A stretch of 12,787 nt of DNA from Phycisphaerae bacterium. Lineage in GTDB: Bacteria > Planctomycetota > Phycisphaerae > Sedimentisphaerales > Anaerohalosphaeraceae. The position numbers and the translations under genes are program-made. Position 1 is the first letter of the stretch. Each line of letters starts with the position of its first letter. The DNA lies in the NCBI GenBank assembly GCA_021736615.1, contig JAIPFN010000163.1, positions 1-12,787 of the forward strand, in the 5' to 3' direction. The notes beneath the pieces are model-generated. The model was not told the origin of the DNA, did not search any database, and worked only from the letters and a program-made list of their open reading frames with translations. This document shows, in pieces, positions 1 through 6,466 of the stretch.

Positions 1-522
1 CGCAGGGGAATCGGGATCAAGGAGGAAAATCTTTGGCTTCTTGAGGCGATGGAATCAATGTCCCAAGGGGGGCGGTGTGCGGGGATGGAGGTCCTTGAAC
101 GGGATGCGGGGCACGCGGCCGAAAGCTCCACCCTCAATACCGGGGCGAAAGAAACGCTTGACGAGCTTAACAGGTCTTCAATACCCGTCGGAATACTCAC
201 TCGCAATAAAAGAAGCAATGTAATAGTCGTGGAAAAAAAGCACGGCTTGCATTTTGACGCGATCTGCGCCCGCGAAGACGGGCCTGTAAAACCGGACGCT
301 TTCGGTGTGCTGTACCTTTGCAAATTATTCGGCTGCCAACCGGCCGAGTCACTGGTCGTCGGAGATTTCGTCCATGACCTGATGAGCGCAAAAGCAGCCG
401 GAGCGATAAGCGTCCTGATTAAAACGCATCAAAACGCCGATGATTTTAAAGAATATGCAGATTTTTCAATACCCACACTTGACACGGTACTGCAAATAAT
501 CGATGATATTAACTCAAAATAA
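1..522 (+). CDS. HAD-IA family hydrolase, 5' partial
   Basis: Frame 1 is open from the first base, so the gene starts upstream of the window and the ATG at 49 is internal. The 173 visible codons cover the end of the cap and most of the Rossmann core of a haloacid dehalogenase-type phosphatase. Numbering from codon 1, motif II is ILTRN (T67), motif III is the lysine of KPD (K97), and motif IV is VVGDFVHDLMSAKAAG with D122 and D126. The nucleophile motif DxDGT would lie outside the window. The family hydrolyses phosphate monoesters, and phosphoglycolate phosphatase-like enzymes are the closest in style. The substrate cannot be told from this fragment. The next gene starts 12 nt after the stop, which suggests co-transcription with the LolA-like and flavodoxin genes. 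Confidence 0.85.
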   Translation, partial: RRGIGIKEENLWLLEAMESMSQGGRCAGMEVLERDAGHAAESSTLNTGAKETLDELNRSSIPVGILTRNKRSNVIVVEKKHGLHFDAICAREDGPVKPDAFGVLYLCKLFGCQPAESLVVGDFVHDLMSAKAAGAISVLIKTHQNADDFKEYADFSIPTLDTVLQIIDDINSK

Positions 523-534
523 AGGATTAAAACT

Positions 535-1332
535 ATGAAACGAATAATATCGATCACAGTATTGACGCTGGTAATTACTGCTGCATTTTGCCAGGGAGAT
601 ACTTGCTGCGCCGCTACGTCAAAAAAAGAAAAGCCCCCCGCCGCCGAGCCTCTTAGTAAGATTGATGAGATACTGCAAAAGCTAAACGCACAAAATACCA
701 AAATAAAGACCTACGAGGCGAAGATCGATTACCTCTTCATCCAGGATCCCGAGTTGCTCGATTCTAGAATAATTAGAACCGGCAATCTTTACTATAAAAA
801 ATTCGATAAGGCTTCAAAACTGATCATAAAGTTCGATACGTTCAAGCAGGACGAGGAAAAAAACGAAAAACGAAAAGAAGAATATTTCTTCGACGGTGTA
901 TGGCTAACGGTCGTCGATTATAAGAATAAAACCGTAAATTCCTATCAAAAGGCCAAAATTGACAAACCTGTAGATGCTTTTGAGCTTATAGGAAGAGATT
1001 TTCCGATGATCGGCTTTAGCAACAAGGAGGATCTTAGGAAAAACTTTGACATCACGATCGTCGAGCAGGACAAAGATGCCAAAGATCAGCAGGTAAGGCT
1101 CAAACTGGTCGTCAAAAACGGCTCTCCGTACGAAAAAAGCTACTCTTCAGTCGATTTCCGTATCGATAAAAAGACATTTTTACCGGCAAGAATTATCACA
1201 ACCTCAAAAGAAGGCGACATATACGACATTAAACTTCATCATTCAAAAATCAATAAAAATTTAAAAGATTCCATTTTTAAGCTTGAAACACCGACCGATT
1301 TCAGGGAAAATAAGCATCCTATTAAGAAATAA
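535..1332 (+). CDS. LolA-like exported protein
   Basis: The 265-residue product begins with a basic, hydrophobic signal sequence (about residues 1-27) followed by a Lys/Pro-rich linker. The body looks like the LolA/outer-membrane lipoprotein-sorting fold: a start helix around KIDEILQKLNAQNTKIKTYE, then alternating beta strands with features such as GNLYYKKF, YFFDGVWLTVVDYKNKTV and a late RIDKKTFLPARI strand. LolA-fold proteins bind lipid or lipoprotein acyl chains in the periplasm. Whether this one chaperones lipoproteins is inferred from fold resemblance only. C19 is not in a good lipobox because Phe precedes it, so a soluble periplasmic form is more likely. An AAAGGA ribosome-binding site lies at 521-526, eight bases before the ATG. 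The gene is tightly spaced with the HAD gene before it and the flavodoxin gene after it. Confidence 0.72.
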   Translation: MKRIISITVLTLVITAAFCQGDTCCAATSKKEKPPAAEPLSKIDEILQKLNAQNTKIKTYEAKIDYLFIQDPELLDSRIIRTGNLYYKKFDKASKLIIKFDTFKQDEEKNEKRKEEYFFDGVWLTVVDYKNKTVNSYQKAKIDKPVDAFELIGRDFPMIGFSNKEDLRKNFDITIVEQDKDAKDQQVRLKLVVKNGSPYEKSYSSVDFRIDKKTFLPARIITTSKEGDIYDIKLHHSKINKNLKDSIFKLETPTDFRENKHPIKK

Positions 1333-1352
1333 CGCTAATTTTTGAGGGCAAA

Positions 1353-1829
1353 ATGGCAAACGGACTTGTAGTTTATTATTCAAGAAGCGGTAATACCCGA
1401 CAGATGGCCGAGACCATCGCCGAATCCATGAACAGCGAAGGCGTTGATACAAAATGCAAAAGCGTCACAGATACGTCGGTAGACGATCTTATGGCCGCTG
1501 ATGCTGTCGTTGTCGGTTCTCCTACCTATTATGGGCACATGGCCGCACCATTGGCCAAACTTTTTGACGATTCTGTGAGCAAACACGGCAAATTGGACGG
1601 TAAAATAGGAGCCGCTTTCAGCAGTTCAGCAAATATCGGCGGCGGAAACGAACTTACGATACTAAATATATTACATGCCCTTATTACTCACGGCATGATT
1701 GTGCAGGGTGACCCGCAAGGCGACCATTACGGTCCTGTATCGGTCGGTAAACCCGACGACAGAGTAATTGACCAGTGCAGGCGAAGAGGTAAAAGAATCG
1801 CTGAACTGACGAAAAAGCACTTTTCCTAG
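1353..1829 (+). CDS. flavodoxin-family protein
   Basis: The 158-residue protein opens with a beta strand and the FMN phosphate-binding loop of flavodoxins, YYSRSGNTRQMA (residues 8-19). A second FMN-contacting loop is GSPTYYG (55-61), and a third region contains SSANIGGGNE (91-100). The length is typical of short-chain flavodoxins and of the WrbA-like NAD(P)H:quinone reductase core, but I cannot separate these two. It probably acts as a cytoplasmic FMN electron carrier or quinone reductase. The start is supported by GAGGG at 1344-1348, four bases before the ATG, and the gene lies 20 nt after the LolA-like gene. It is the last gene of this plus-strand run. A short AT-only hairpin follows the stop but is not a convincing terminator. 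Confidence 0.85.
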   Translation: MANGLVVYYSRSGNTRQMAETIAESMNSEGVDTKCKSVTDTSVDDLMAADAVVVGSPTYYGHMAAPLAKLFDDSVSKHGKLDGKIGAAFSSSANIGGGNELTILNILHALITHGMIVQGDPQGDHYGPVSVGKPDDRVIDQCRRRGKRIAELTKKHFS

Positions 1830-1880
1830 TCAATCAAGTTTTTTGATTGAAAAAAACTAATAAATGGGATTTTTTTTGGT

Positions 1881-1909
1881 TTGACAATCGGGTTAGCTAT
1901 CGTTAAGCT
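1881..1909 (+). promoter_or_regulatory. candidate sigma-70 promoter for the H1-like gene
   Basis: TTGACA at 1881-1886 is a perfect -35. After a 17-bp spacer comes TAAGCT at 1904-1909, a moderate -10. An A/T-rich stretch with an eight-T run lies just upstream and could act as an UP element. The position, 53 bp before the H1-like start, fits. Confidence 0.5.
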
Positions 1910-1962
1910 TTCCCGTCTTGGTACTGAAATTGTAATTTAAATCTTTATTGGGAGATGTTTTC

Positions 1963-2136
1963 ATGCAGGAATACGAAGACCTTAAAGCACTGGAAAATGA
2001 AATCGAAGCCGACATTAACAAAGCCGCCGGCGGAAATAAAGCTGCAGGAACCCGCGTTCGCAAGCAAATGCAGGATATCAAACAGGCCTCACAGGTTGTT
2101 AGAAACCGCATTCTCGAACTAAGAACTAGTCAGTAG
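1963..2136 (+). CDS. small histone H1/Hc1-like DNA-binding protein
   Basis: The 57-residue protein contains GNKAAGTRVRK (residues 24-34) inside a predicted two-helix segment. This resembles the N-terminal domain of bacterial histone H1-like proteins such as chlamydial Hc1, which has GNKAAAQRVR at the same place. The lysine/alanine-rich C-terminal tail of Hc1 is absent, so this is the helical domain alone. The likely role is nucleoid association or helical oligomerisation, inferred from the family. The ATG at 1963 is chosen because GGGAGA (1950-1955) sits seven bases before it; an in-frame TTG at 1948 would leave that site inside the gene. It is monocistronic: a promoter lies before it and a long hairpin after it. 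Confidence 0.75.
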   Translation: MQEYEDLKALENEIEADINKAAGGNKAAGTRVRKQMQDIKQASQVVRNRILELRTSQ

Positions 2137-2155
2137 TAACTACCGATAATCAACT

Positions 2156-2229
2156 CCCGCTCTGAAATATGCAACTGTGGACTGTTATGTTCATCAGGAT
2201 AGTCTTTTTTTGCATATTTCAGCAGCGGG
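2156..2229 (+). other. long imperfect hairpin between H1-like and fabZ-like genes
   Basis: A 13-bp perfect stem pairs 2162-2174 with 2210-2222. Beyond a 1/2-nt internal loop, a 5-bp GC-rich base pairs 2156-2160 (CCCGC) with 2225-2229 (GCGGG). Inside, 2180-2186 can pair with 2198-2204 (two G-T wobbles) around an 11-nt loop. A T-rich run (2231-2244) follows. It may terminate the H1-like transcript, or act as an attenuator or 5'-UTR structure for the fabZ-like gene, whose ATG is 28 bases further on. Confidence 0.6.
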
Positions 2230-2257
2230 CTTCTCTTTTGATTTGTTGAGGGTATAA

Positions 2258-2731
2258 ATGTCTTCACCGCTACTTTTTGATATTTCCGAGATCGATCTAA
2301 GTAAGGTTGAGTTCGGTATAGAAGAAATTCTCAAAGAAAATCCCCAGTCTTTTGAGATGAGCCAGCTTGACGCTGTAAACTGGTCCGATCTCGAAACGCT
2401 TCGGTGTGTCGGGTACAAAGACATCACCGAAAACGAATTCTGGATTCGCGGACACATTCCCGGCAGGCCGATCATGCCCGGCGTAATAATGGTCGAAGCA
2501 GCCGCACAATTAGCCAGTTTTTTCATGAAACGCGTTTACGGATTGACTGGTTTTATCGGTTTTTCCGGAATAGAAAAAACAAAATTCAGAGGAACAGTTG
2601 TCCCGGGTGACAGACTCTATATGCTCAGTCATATATGCAAGGTTCGCAGCCGACAGTTCAGTGCCGAGGTTGAGGGTATCGTCGACGGCAAAAAAGTTTT
2701 CGATACTATTATAACCGGAATGAGGGTATAA
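2258..2731 (+). CDS. FabZ-like 3-hydroxyacyl-ACP dehydratase
   Basis: The 157-residue protein has a single hot-dog dehydratase domain from about residue 50. The active-site segment GHIPGRPIMPGVIMVE holds catalytic His66 and Glu80, 14 residues apart as in FabZ. A later FRGTVVPGD (110-118) matches the FabZ strand FKRPVVPGD. Family function is dehydration of (3R)-hydroxyacyl-ACP in fatty-acid or lipid-A-linked acyl synthesis. It differs from classical FabZ in having His-Ile rather than His-Phe, an N-terminal extension of about 45 residues, and no recognisable PFLLVDRV strand. It may therefore be an accessory paralogue with a different acyl substrate. GAGGG at 2248-2252 supports the start. The UvrC-like gene begins 13 nt after the stop, so the two are probably co-transcribed. 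Confidence 0.85.
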   Translation: MSSPLLFDISEIDLSKVEFGIEEILKENPQSFEMSQLDAVNWSDLETLRCVGYKDITENEFWIRGHIPGRPIMPGVIMVEAAAQLASFFMKRVYGLTGFIGFSGIEKTKFRGTVVPGDRLYMLSHICKVRSRQFSAEVEGIVDGKKVFDTIITGMRV

Positions 2732-2744
2732 CGCATTTATTAAG

Positions 2745-3923
2745 ATGAAGATAAACGAAGAGCTTTTTGACGGCAGTTTGGATGTTGATCCGCAACTGGA
2801 ACGTGATCAGGCTTTTTCTCATCTTGTCGCTCTGCCGGCGTGCAAAGGGGTCGTCCTTTTTGCCGATTCCGAGAACCGGCCTGTTCAACTTCTTATAGCG
2901 GCCAATATCCGCAGAACAGCACGTGCGCGTCTATACACCGAAGAAATCGACACACCGTCTAAACGTCCCGAGATCGCTTCGATTGTAAGACGTATTTTCT
3001 ACGTATGCTCTTACAACGATTTTAAGGCCACACTGTCGCATTACTCAATCGCAAAAATAATCTGGCCCGGCAATTACGCCGACCTTATTACTTTTCCGAA
3101 ATTAAACCTCGTAAAGATTAACCCTTTGGCAAAATGGCCCGGCTTTTCTGTCGTATCTTCTGTGCATGTCTCCAGTGATGAGATTATTTTCGGTCCGTTC
3201 CAAAGCAGAAGATCGGCTACGGAATTTGTCAATGCTTTGGAAAATGCATTCTCGCTTTGTCATCGCCCAGACCTTGCCGCAAACCCCGAAAAAGCGGCAA
3301 GCTGTCCGTATTTGCAAATGGAAAAATGCCCTGCTCCATGCGCAGGTAAGATCAGTGAAGACCAATACCGAAAACAAATTGAAAACGCCATATCCGCAGC
3401 ATCGGGCAGTGTCGATCAAATCAGGTCCGACCTGCAGAAAATAATGGATCGCTATTGCGCCGAATTGGAATTTGAGCAGGCAAACCATGTCAAATATCAA
3501 CTTCAGCAACTCGATCTTATTGCCGGGTATCAATACAAATGGACCGGCAGACTTAGTAATCTCGCAGTGCTGCACGTTGATCTTTCGGCAAAGGTAAAAA
3601 CCAAGGGAAAACGAAAAAACGCACAAACACTAGCGACATTTCTGATCACCAAAAACGGCATTGATGAATTGGCGTCATTCGATCTTGAGGGTACCGAAAA
3701 TTTCCATGGGTTTCTGTCAAAGCAGCTGGAATTTACCTCCCTGCCGGCTGCGCGTGGCGACCGCAAAACATCCTCCGAGCACCTTGCGCTTTTGTGTTCA
3801 TTTCTTTATAGAAGCAAACCGGCGGGCATTTGGATAAACTGTTCGTCAAACTCACAAAAGCCTTTACCCGACGCCAACAAGCTGGAGTGGATGATAAAGA
3901 ATCGCTTCGAGATCGAGTCCTGA
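2745..3923 (+). CDS. UvrC-like protein lacking nuclease modules
   Basis: The 392-residue protein matches the N-terminal two thirds of excinuclease subunit UvrC. Residues 30-115 align with the GIY-YIG domain, but its signatures are lost: LPACKGVVLF replaces LPxxPGVYLF, no Y-x-G-K element is found near 48-55, and His99 appears to sit where the metal-binding Glu belongs. UvrC hallmarks follow: GPF at 150-152, the cysteine cluster C172-x14-C187-x7-C195-x3-C199 ending CPAPCAGKI, a UVR/UvrB-binding-like helical pair around 222-258 (LEFEQANHVKYQL), and a UvrC linker-like segment 270-330. The RNase H-like endonuclease and helix-hairpin-helix domains (roughly the last 200 residues of UvrC) are absent. 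The ribosome-binding site is weak. I infer a binding or regulatory role, not incision. Confidence 0.78.
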   Translation: MKINEELFDGSLDVDPQLERDQAFSHLVALPACKGVVLFADSENRPVQLLIAANIRRTARARLYTEEIDTPSKRPEIASIVRRIFYVCSYNDFKATLSHYSIAKIIWPGNYADLITFPKLNLVKINPLAKWPGFSVVSSVHVSSDEIIFGPFQSRRSATEFVNALENAFSLCHRPDLAANPEKAASCPYLQMEKCPAPCAGKISEDQYRKQIENAISAASGSVDQIRSDLQKIMDRYCAELEFEQANHVKYQLQQLDLIAGYQYKWTGRLSNLAVLHVDLSAKVKTKGKRKNAQTLATFLITKNGIDELASFDLEGTENFHGFLSKQLEFTSLPAARGDRKTSSEHLALLCSFLYRSKPAGIWINCSSNSQKPLPDANKLEWMIKNRFEIES

Positions 3924-4493
3924 CTATACTTCTGTGTCTTTTGTCTCGTCGTTTGCGTTCAGGGCTTCTGTATCGCCGGAGTGCTTGAAGTTAAATATCA
4001 CGAGCAATCCAACTGCGACGCAGAGCATACTGTCGGCTACATTGAAAGCCGGCCAGTGATGATCGCCGACATAGAAGTCCAGGAAATCCCTGACTTGTCC
4101 GTCATTGAACGCCCTGTCGTAAAGATTTCCGATTATCCCGGCAGTAAACAACGCAAGAGCCACTTCCATGACTTTATGTCGGATATTGCCTAACATGAAA
4201 ATTCCGACAACGACAAACAATGCTATAATCGATACAGATAACAGCATTACTGTTCGACCGGTGGCAATGCTGAAAGCGGCGCCCTTATTTACCCGCATGA
4301 CAATAGTAAAGAACCCTTCGATGACGTGGTAGACTTTATTCGGAGTCTCTTGCCAGCCTAGCCACTTGAAGACAGCAGTTTTGCTCCATAGGTCCGCAGT
4401 GACGCCGGCAATTATAATCGGCCAGAAAATAAGGTGATCGTGTAGTGAAGGGTATTTGACCTTCTTGATATAATTTCGCATCCGTGCAAGCAT
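3924..4493 (-). CDS. lspA: lipoprotein signal peptidase (signal peptidase II)
   Basis: The 189-residue inner-membrane aspartyl protease cleaves signal peptides from diacylglyceryl-modified prolipoproteins. About four membrane segments are visible (near 21-35, 82-101, 108-127 and 149-168). Family motifs appear in order: D34 in ADLWSK, NKGAAFS (69-75), GNLYDR (122-127), VRDFLDF with catalytic D136, and FNVADS with catalytic D154. The 18-residue spacing of the two aspartates fits the family. A hydrophilic tail of about 20 residues, rich in Asp, Glu and Asn, is extra. AAAGGAAA lies upstream of the chosen ATG. It sits 50 nt downstream of a lipoprotein gene, a sensible enzyme-substrate pairing. Its stop codon directly abuts the stop of the convergent UvrC-like gene. 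Confidence 0.95.
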   Translation of the reverse strand: MLARMRNYIKKVKYPSLHDHLIFWPIIIAGVTADLWSKTAVFKWLGWQETPNKVYHVIEGFFTIVMRVNKGAAFSIATGRTVMLLSVSIIALFVVVGIFMLGNIRHKVMEVALALFTAGIIGNLYDRAFNDGQVRDFLDFYVGDHHWPAFNVADSMLCVAVGLLVIFNFKHSGDTEALNANDETKDTEV

Positions 4494-4543
4494 CTTTTTA
4501 TATTTCCTTTGGGCTGAATTGTTGAACCTGCCTGTAACTGGAA

Positions 4544-5659
4544 TTACTTACTGGCGTACTGAGTATAAAGAGTCATCAGGTCGTCCTGGTCCGGCTTGAC
4601 CGACATTGATACTTTCCAGTTTTCCAGTGCTTTGAGTTTGAAGGTAGTATCCAACTGATCCAGCGTGCCCTGCTCCTGTGCTTCATTTTTGAGCTTCATG
4701 TACTTAAGCATGTAGACGACGCCGAGTCCCTTGCGTGCCATCCAGTCCTTATCGTCGATTGCAACGGCTTTTTCATAACTGTTTAAAGCAAGGTCAAGGT
4801 TATCATTATGCAGATGGAGCTGGACATACCCTAGGTATTGATACGCCGTATTGTTATTGGAGTCCTTCTCGATAGCCGAGGTAAGCAGTTCTTCGGCAAC
4901 GGTATAATTTGCGGTCTTATCTTCTTGCGTAACTTTATTGGCCACCTGGTTGGTGTAAGCGACAGCTAAAGAGATCATTATTTCGGGTTTATTGCCGTCG
5001 ATTTCCAGTGCTCTTTTATATGAGGCGATAGCCTCGCCCAAATTCTTTTTTACAGAGTATAGGTCACCAAGCAAAACATCTGCGTCGCCTATGTTAGAGT
5101 TGATGTCCTTTGCGCGACGACAATAGCCGAACGAAAGATCGTACTCGTTCAACTCGTAGTAGCACCGGCCTGCACCTAGGAAAACGCCATAGTCGTTTGG
5201 GTTCAGCTCGCAAGCGGAAACATACGCAGTGACTGCCCTGGGGTAATCTTCGATTATCTGGCAGACCTTACCGAGGCACGAAAAGTCCTTAAACGACCAC
5301 GGGTCTATGATCGTAGCCTGTTCGTAAGAATCGGCGGCGATTACGTATTGTCTGGTAAGCTGGTAAATATCGCCTTTGAAAGAGTATGCCAGGGAAAATT
5401 TGGGAGCATATTCGACGGCGGTATTTAATTTATTGATCGCCTCTTGCCACTTTTCGATATCTTTGAGCATCATCGCATCGACATAGAGCTTTACTGCTTC
5501 GAGCTGTTTTTTATCTTCGACAAATTTATTAGTCTGCGGAGACTCATTAAAAGTTGCCCTTTGTGATTTATTTTTCGTTTCGTCACAGCCTGAAAAGGCA
5601 ATTGCAGAGACAGCAGCAATTACGAAAATGATTTTACAAAATAAACGGCGATTTAACAT
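4544..5659 (-). CDS. TPR-repeat lipoprotein
   Basis: The 371-residue product has a basic N-terminus, a hydrophobic core and a lipobox-like FSGC (C25), so it is probably a signal peptidase II substrate; Phe at -3 is less usual. Asp follows the Cys, which in E. coli favours inner-membrane retention, but that rule may not hold here. After an Asn/Lys/Thr-rich linker, about seven tetratricopeptide repeats run from roughly residue 54 to 330, with signatures such as W-EAI-KLNTAVEYAP, AY-FKGDIY and A-NSYEKAVAID. TPR arrays scaffold protein-protein contacts, here probably on the periplasmic face. The partner is unknown. AGGA lies ten bases before the ATG. lspA follows on the same strand after 50 nt with no terminator seen between them. 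Confidence 0.85.
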   Translation of the reverse strand: MLNRRLFCKIIFVIAAVSAIAFSGCDETKNKSQRATFNESPQTNKFVEDKKQLEAVKLYVDAMMLKDIEKWQEAINKLNTAVEYAPKFSLAYSFKGDIYQLTRQYVIAADSYEQATIIDPWSFKDFSCLGKVCQIIEDYPRAVTAYVSACELNPNDYGVFLGAGRCYYELNEYDLSFGYCRRAKDINSNIGDADVLLGDLYSVKKNLGEAIASYKRALEIDGNKPEIMISLAVAYTNQVANKVTQEDKTANYTVAEELLTSAIEKDSNNNTAYQYLGYVQLHLHNDNLDLALNSYEKAVAIDDKDWMARKGLGVVYMLKYMKLKNEAQEQGTLDQLDTTFKLKALENWKVSMSVKPDQDDLMTLYTQYASK

Positions 5660-5722
5660 GAAATTTTTCCTAATCAGGCTAGGCCCGAACCAAACAAGTT
5701 AACATCAAGTCCAGATCAGGCG

Positions 5723-5751
5723 ATTAAATTTTATGACCATTTTGCGCTCAA
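5723..5751 (-). promoter_or_regulatory. candidate promoter for TPR lipoprotein-lspA
   Basis: On the minus strand, TTGAGC (5746-5751) is followed after 17 bp by TTTAAT (5723-5728), 63 bp before the TPR gene start. Both hexamers are imperfect in an A/T-rich region, so this is a position-supported guess. Confidence 0.35.
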
Positions 5752-5960
5752 TCTAATTTGTTAGAGACTTATTAAAATTACCTTTCCCTGGTATTTGAGC
5801 GACGATAATCCTCAATCCGGCAGAGAAGCCGGTTTCAGATAATAATTATATCGGTAATTAGATTAAAAGTCAAAAATTTTAGTAATTTCGGTGATCAGCA
5901 GGCCTGATACAACGACAAGGCGATAAATAGAGTCAGATTTAAGCAGTAATAACACTTTTG

Positions 5961-5985
5961 CTGTTAACAGGATATAAGTATATCC
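5961..5985. promoter_or_regulatory. two adjoining palindromes, possible operator
   Basis: CTGTTAACAG (5961-5970) is a perfect palindrome. Sharing its last G, GGATATA-AG-TATATCC (5970-5985) has perfect 7-bp arms. Adjacent symmetric sites in a divergent intergenic region are typical of dimeric regulator binding, but no regulator gene is nearby. Confidence 0.3.
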
Positions 5986-6317
5986 CTTTGAATAATGATG
6001 TGCAAGCATTTTGTAGGCGGCAAACAAGGTTCGATGAGGGTGGAATTTTGTAAATCGGCGGCGTGGCGAAATCCGCGAAAAAGTGTACCAAAAGTTTACC
6101 GTTTAGTACCGGTTTTGAATTTGTGGAATTTTAAGTGTTCTGAATGTCTGGTGAATGCCGCGTTTCCGGAGCATTATTGAAGGCTTGGCAGCACTTTCTG
6201 CGGGGCGAACTCAAAATACCTGTAATGTCGGTTTTTTTGGTTTTTGGAGATATAGGCAAATTTTGGGTCCATTCGGGGCAATTATTGGCTGTTGCATGTT
6301 GTTTTGCTGTAATTTCC

Positions 6318-6345
6318 TTGTTTTTTTGATGAACTATCCTATACT
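6318..6345 (+). promoter_or_regulatory. candidate distal promoter for the lyase gene
   Basis: TTGTTT (6318-6323), a 16-bp spacer and TATACT (6340-6345, five of six consensus bases). It lies 121 bp before the lyase start, which would give a leader carrying the small inverted repeat at 6375-6389. Confidence 0.35.
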
Positions 6346-6402
6346 GGTTGCGTGTAATTAAGCTAACCTAGTGAGAGATGAGCTATCTCATTGGCAGAAC
6401 CT

Positions 6403-6430
6403 TTGAATCTTGTGATTTGAATTGGATAAT
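6403..6430 (+). promoter_or_regulatory. candidate proximal promoter for the lyase gene
   Basis: TTGAAT (6403-6408), a 16-bp spacer and GATAAT (6425-6430, five of six consensus bases), 36 bp before the lyase ATG. The inverted repeat at 6375-6389 would sit just upstream, where an activator could bind. Confidence 0.4.
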
Positions 6431-6466
6431 TTTTTAATCGGCTCAATAGAAAAGAAAGAATAATTC

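Larger units (their letters stand above)
5660..6466 (+). other. 807-bp divergent intergenic region
   Basis: This gap lies between the start of the minus-strand TPR gene and the start of the plus-strand lyase. Three plus-strand open frames of 61-68 codons (5995-6361) overlap each other, lack good ribosome-binding sites and encode nothing recognisable. What I can see are dyads: CCGGC/GCCGG at 5817-5832, ATCAG/CTGAT at 5894-5908, the perfect 10-bp palindrome at 5961-5970, the 7-bp-arm palindrome at 5970-5985, and GAGAT/ATCTC at 6375-6389. Candidate promoters for both flanking genes lie at its two ends. No tRNA or known riboswitch is recognised. A small RNA or a decayed gene cannot be excluded. 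Confidence 0.6.

Noticed and set aside
49..522. HAD gene starting at the ATG at 49
   Set aside because: The frame is open to base 1 and the upstream codons continue the HAD cap-domain pattern, so the true start lies outside the window.
589..591. Cys19 of the LolA-like protein as a lipobox cysteine
   Set aside because: Phe occupies the -1 position, which the lipobox does not normally allow; a signal peptidase I substrate is more likely.
1830..1857. Hairpin after the flavodoxin gene as a terminator
   Set aside because: The 8-bp stem is nearly all A-T and an A-run, not a T-run, follows it. Alternative pairings are equally good, so it is probably low-complexity sequence.
3102..3626. 174-codon minus-strand frame opposite the UvrC-like gene
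   Set aside because: The plus-strand frame carries the UvrC motifs; this one has none.
5995..6361. Three overlapping plus-strand small frames in the divergent gap
   Set aside because: No ribosome-binding site worth the name, no similarity I recognise, and they overlap each other in different frames.
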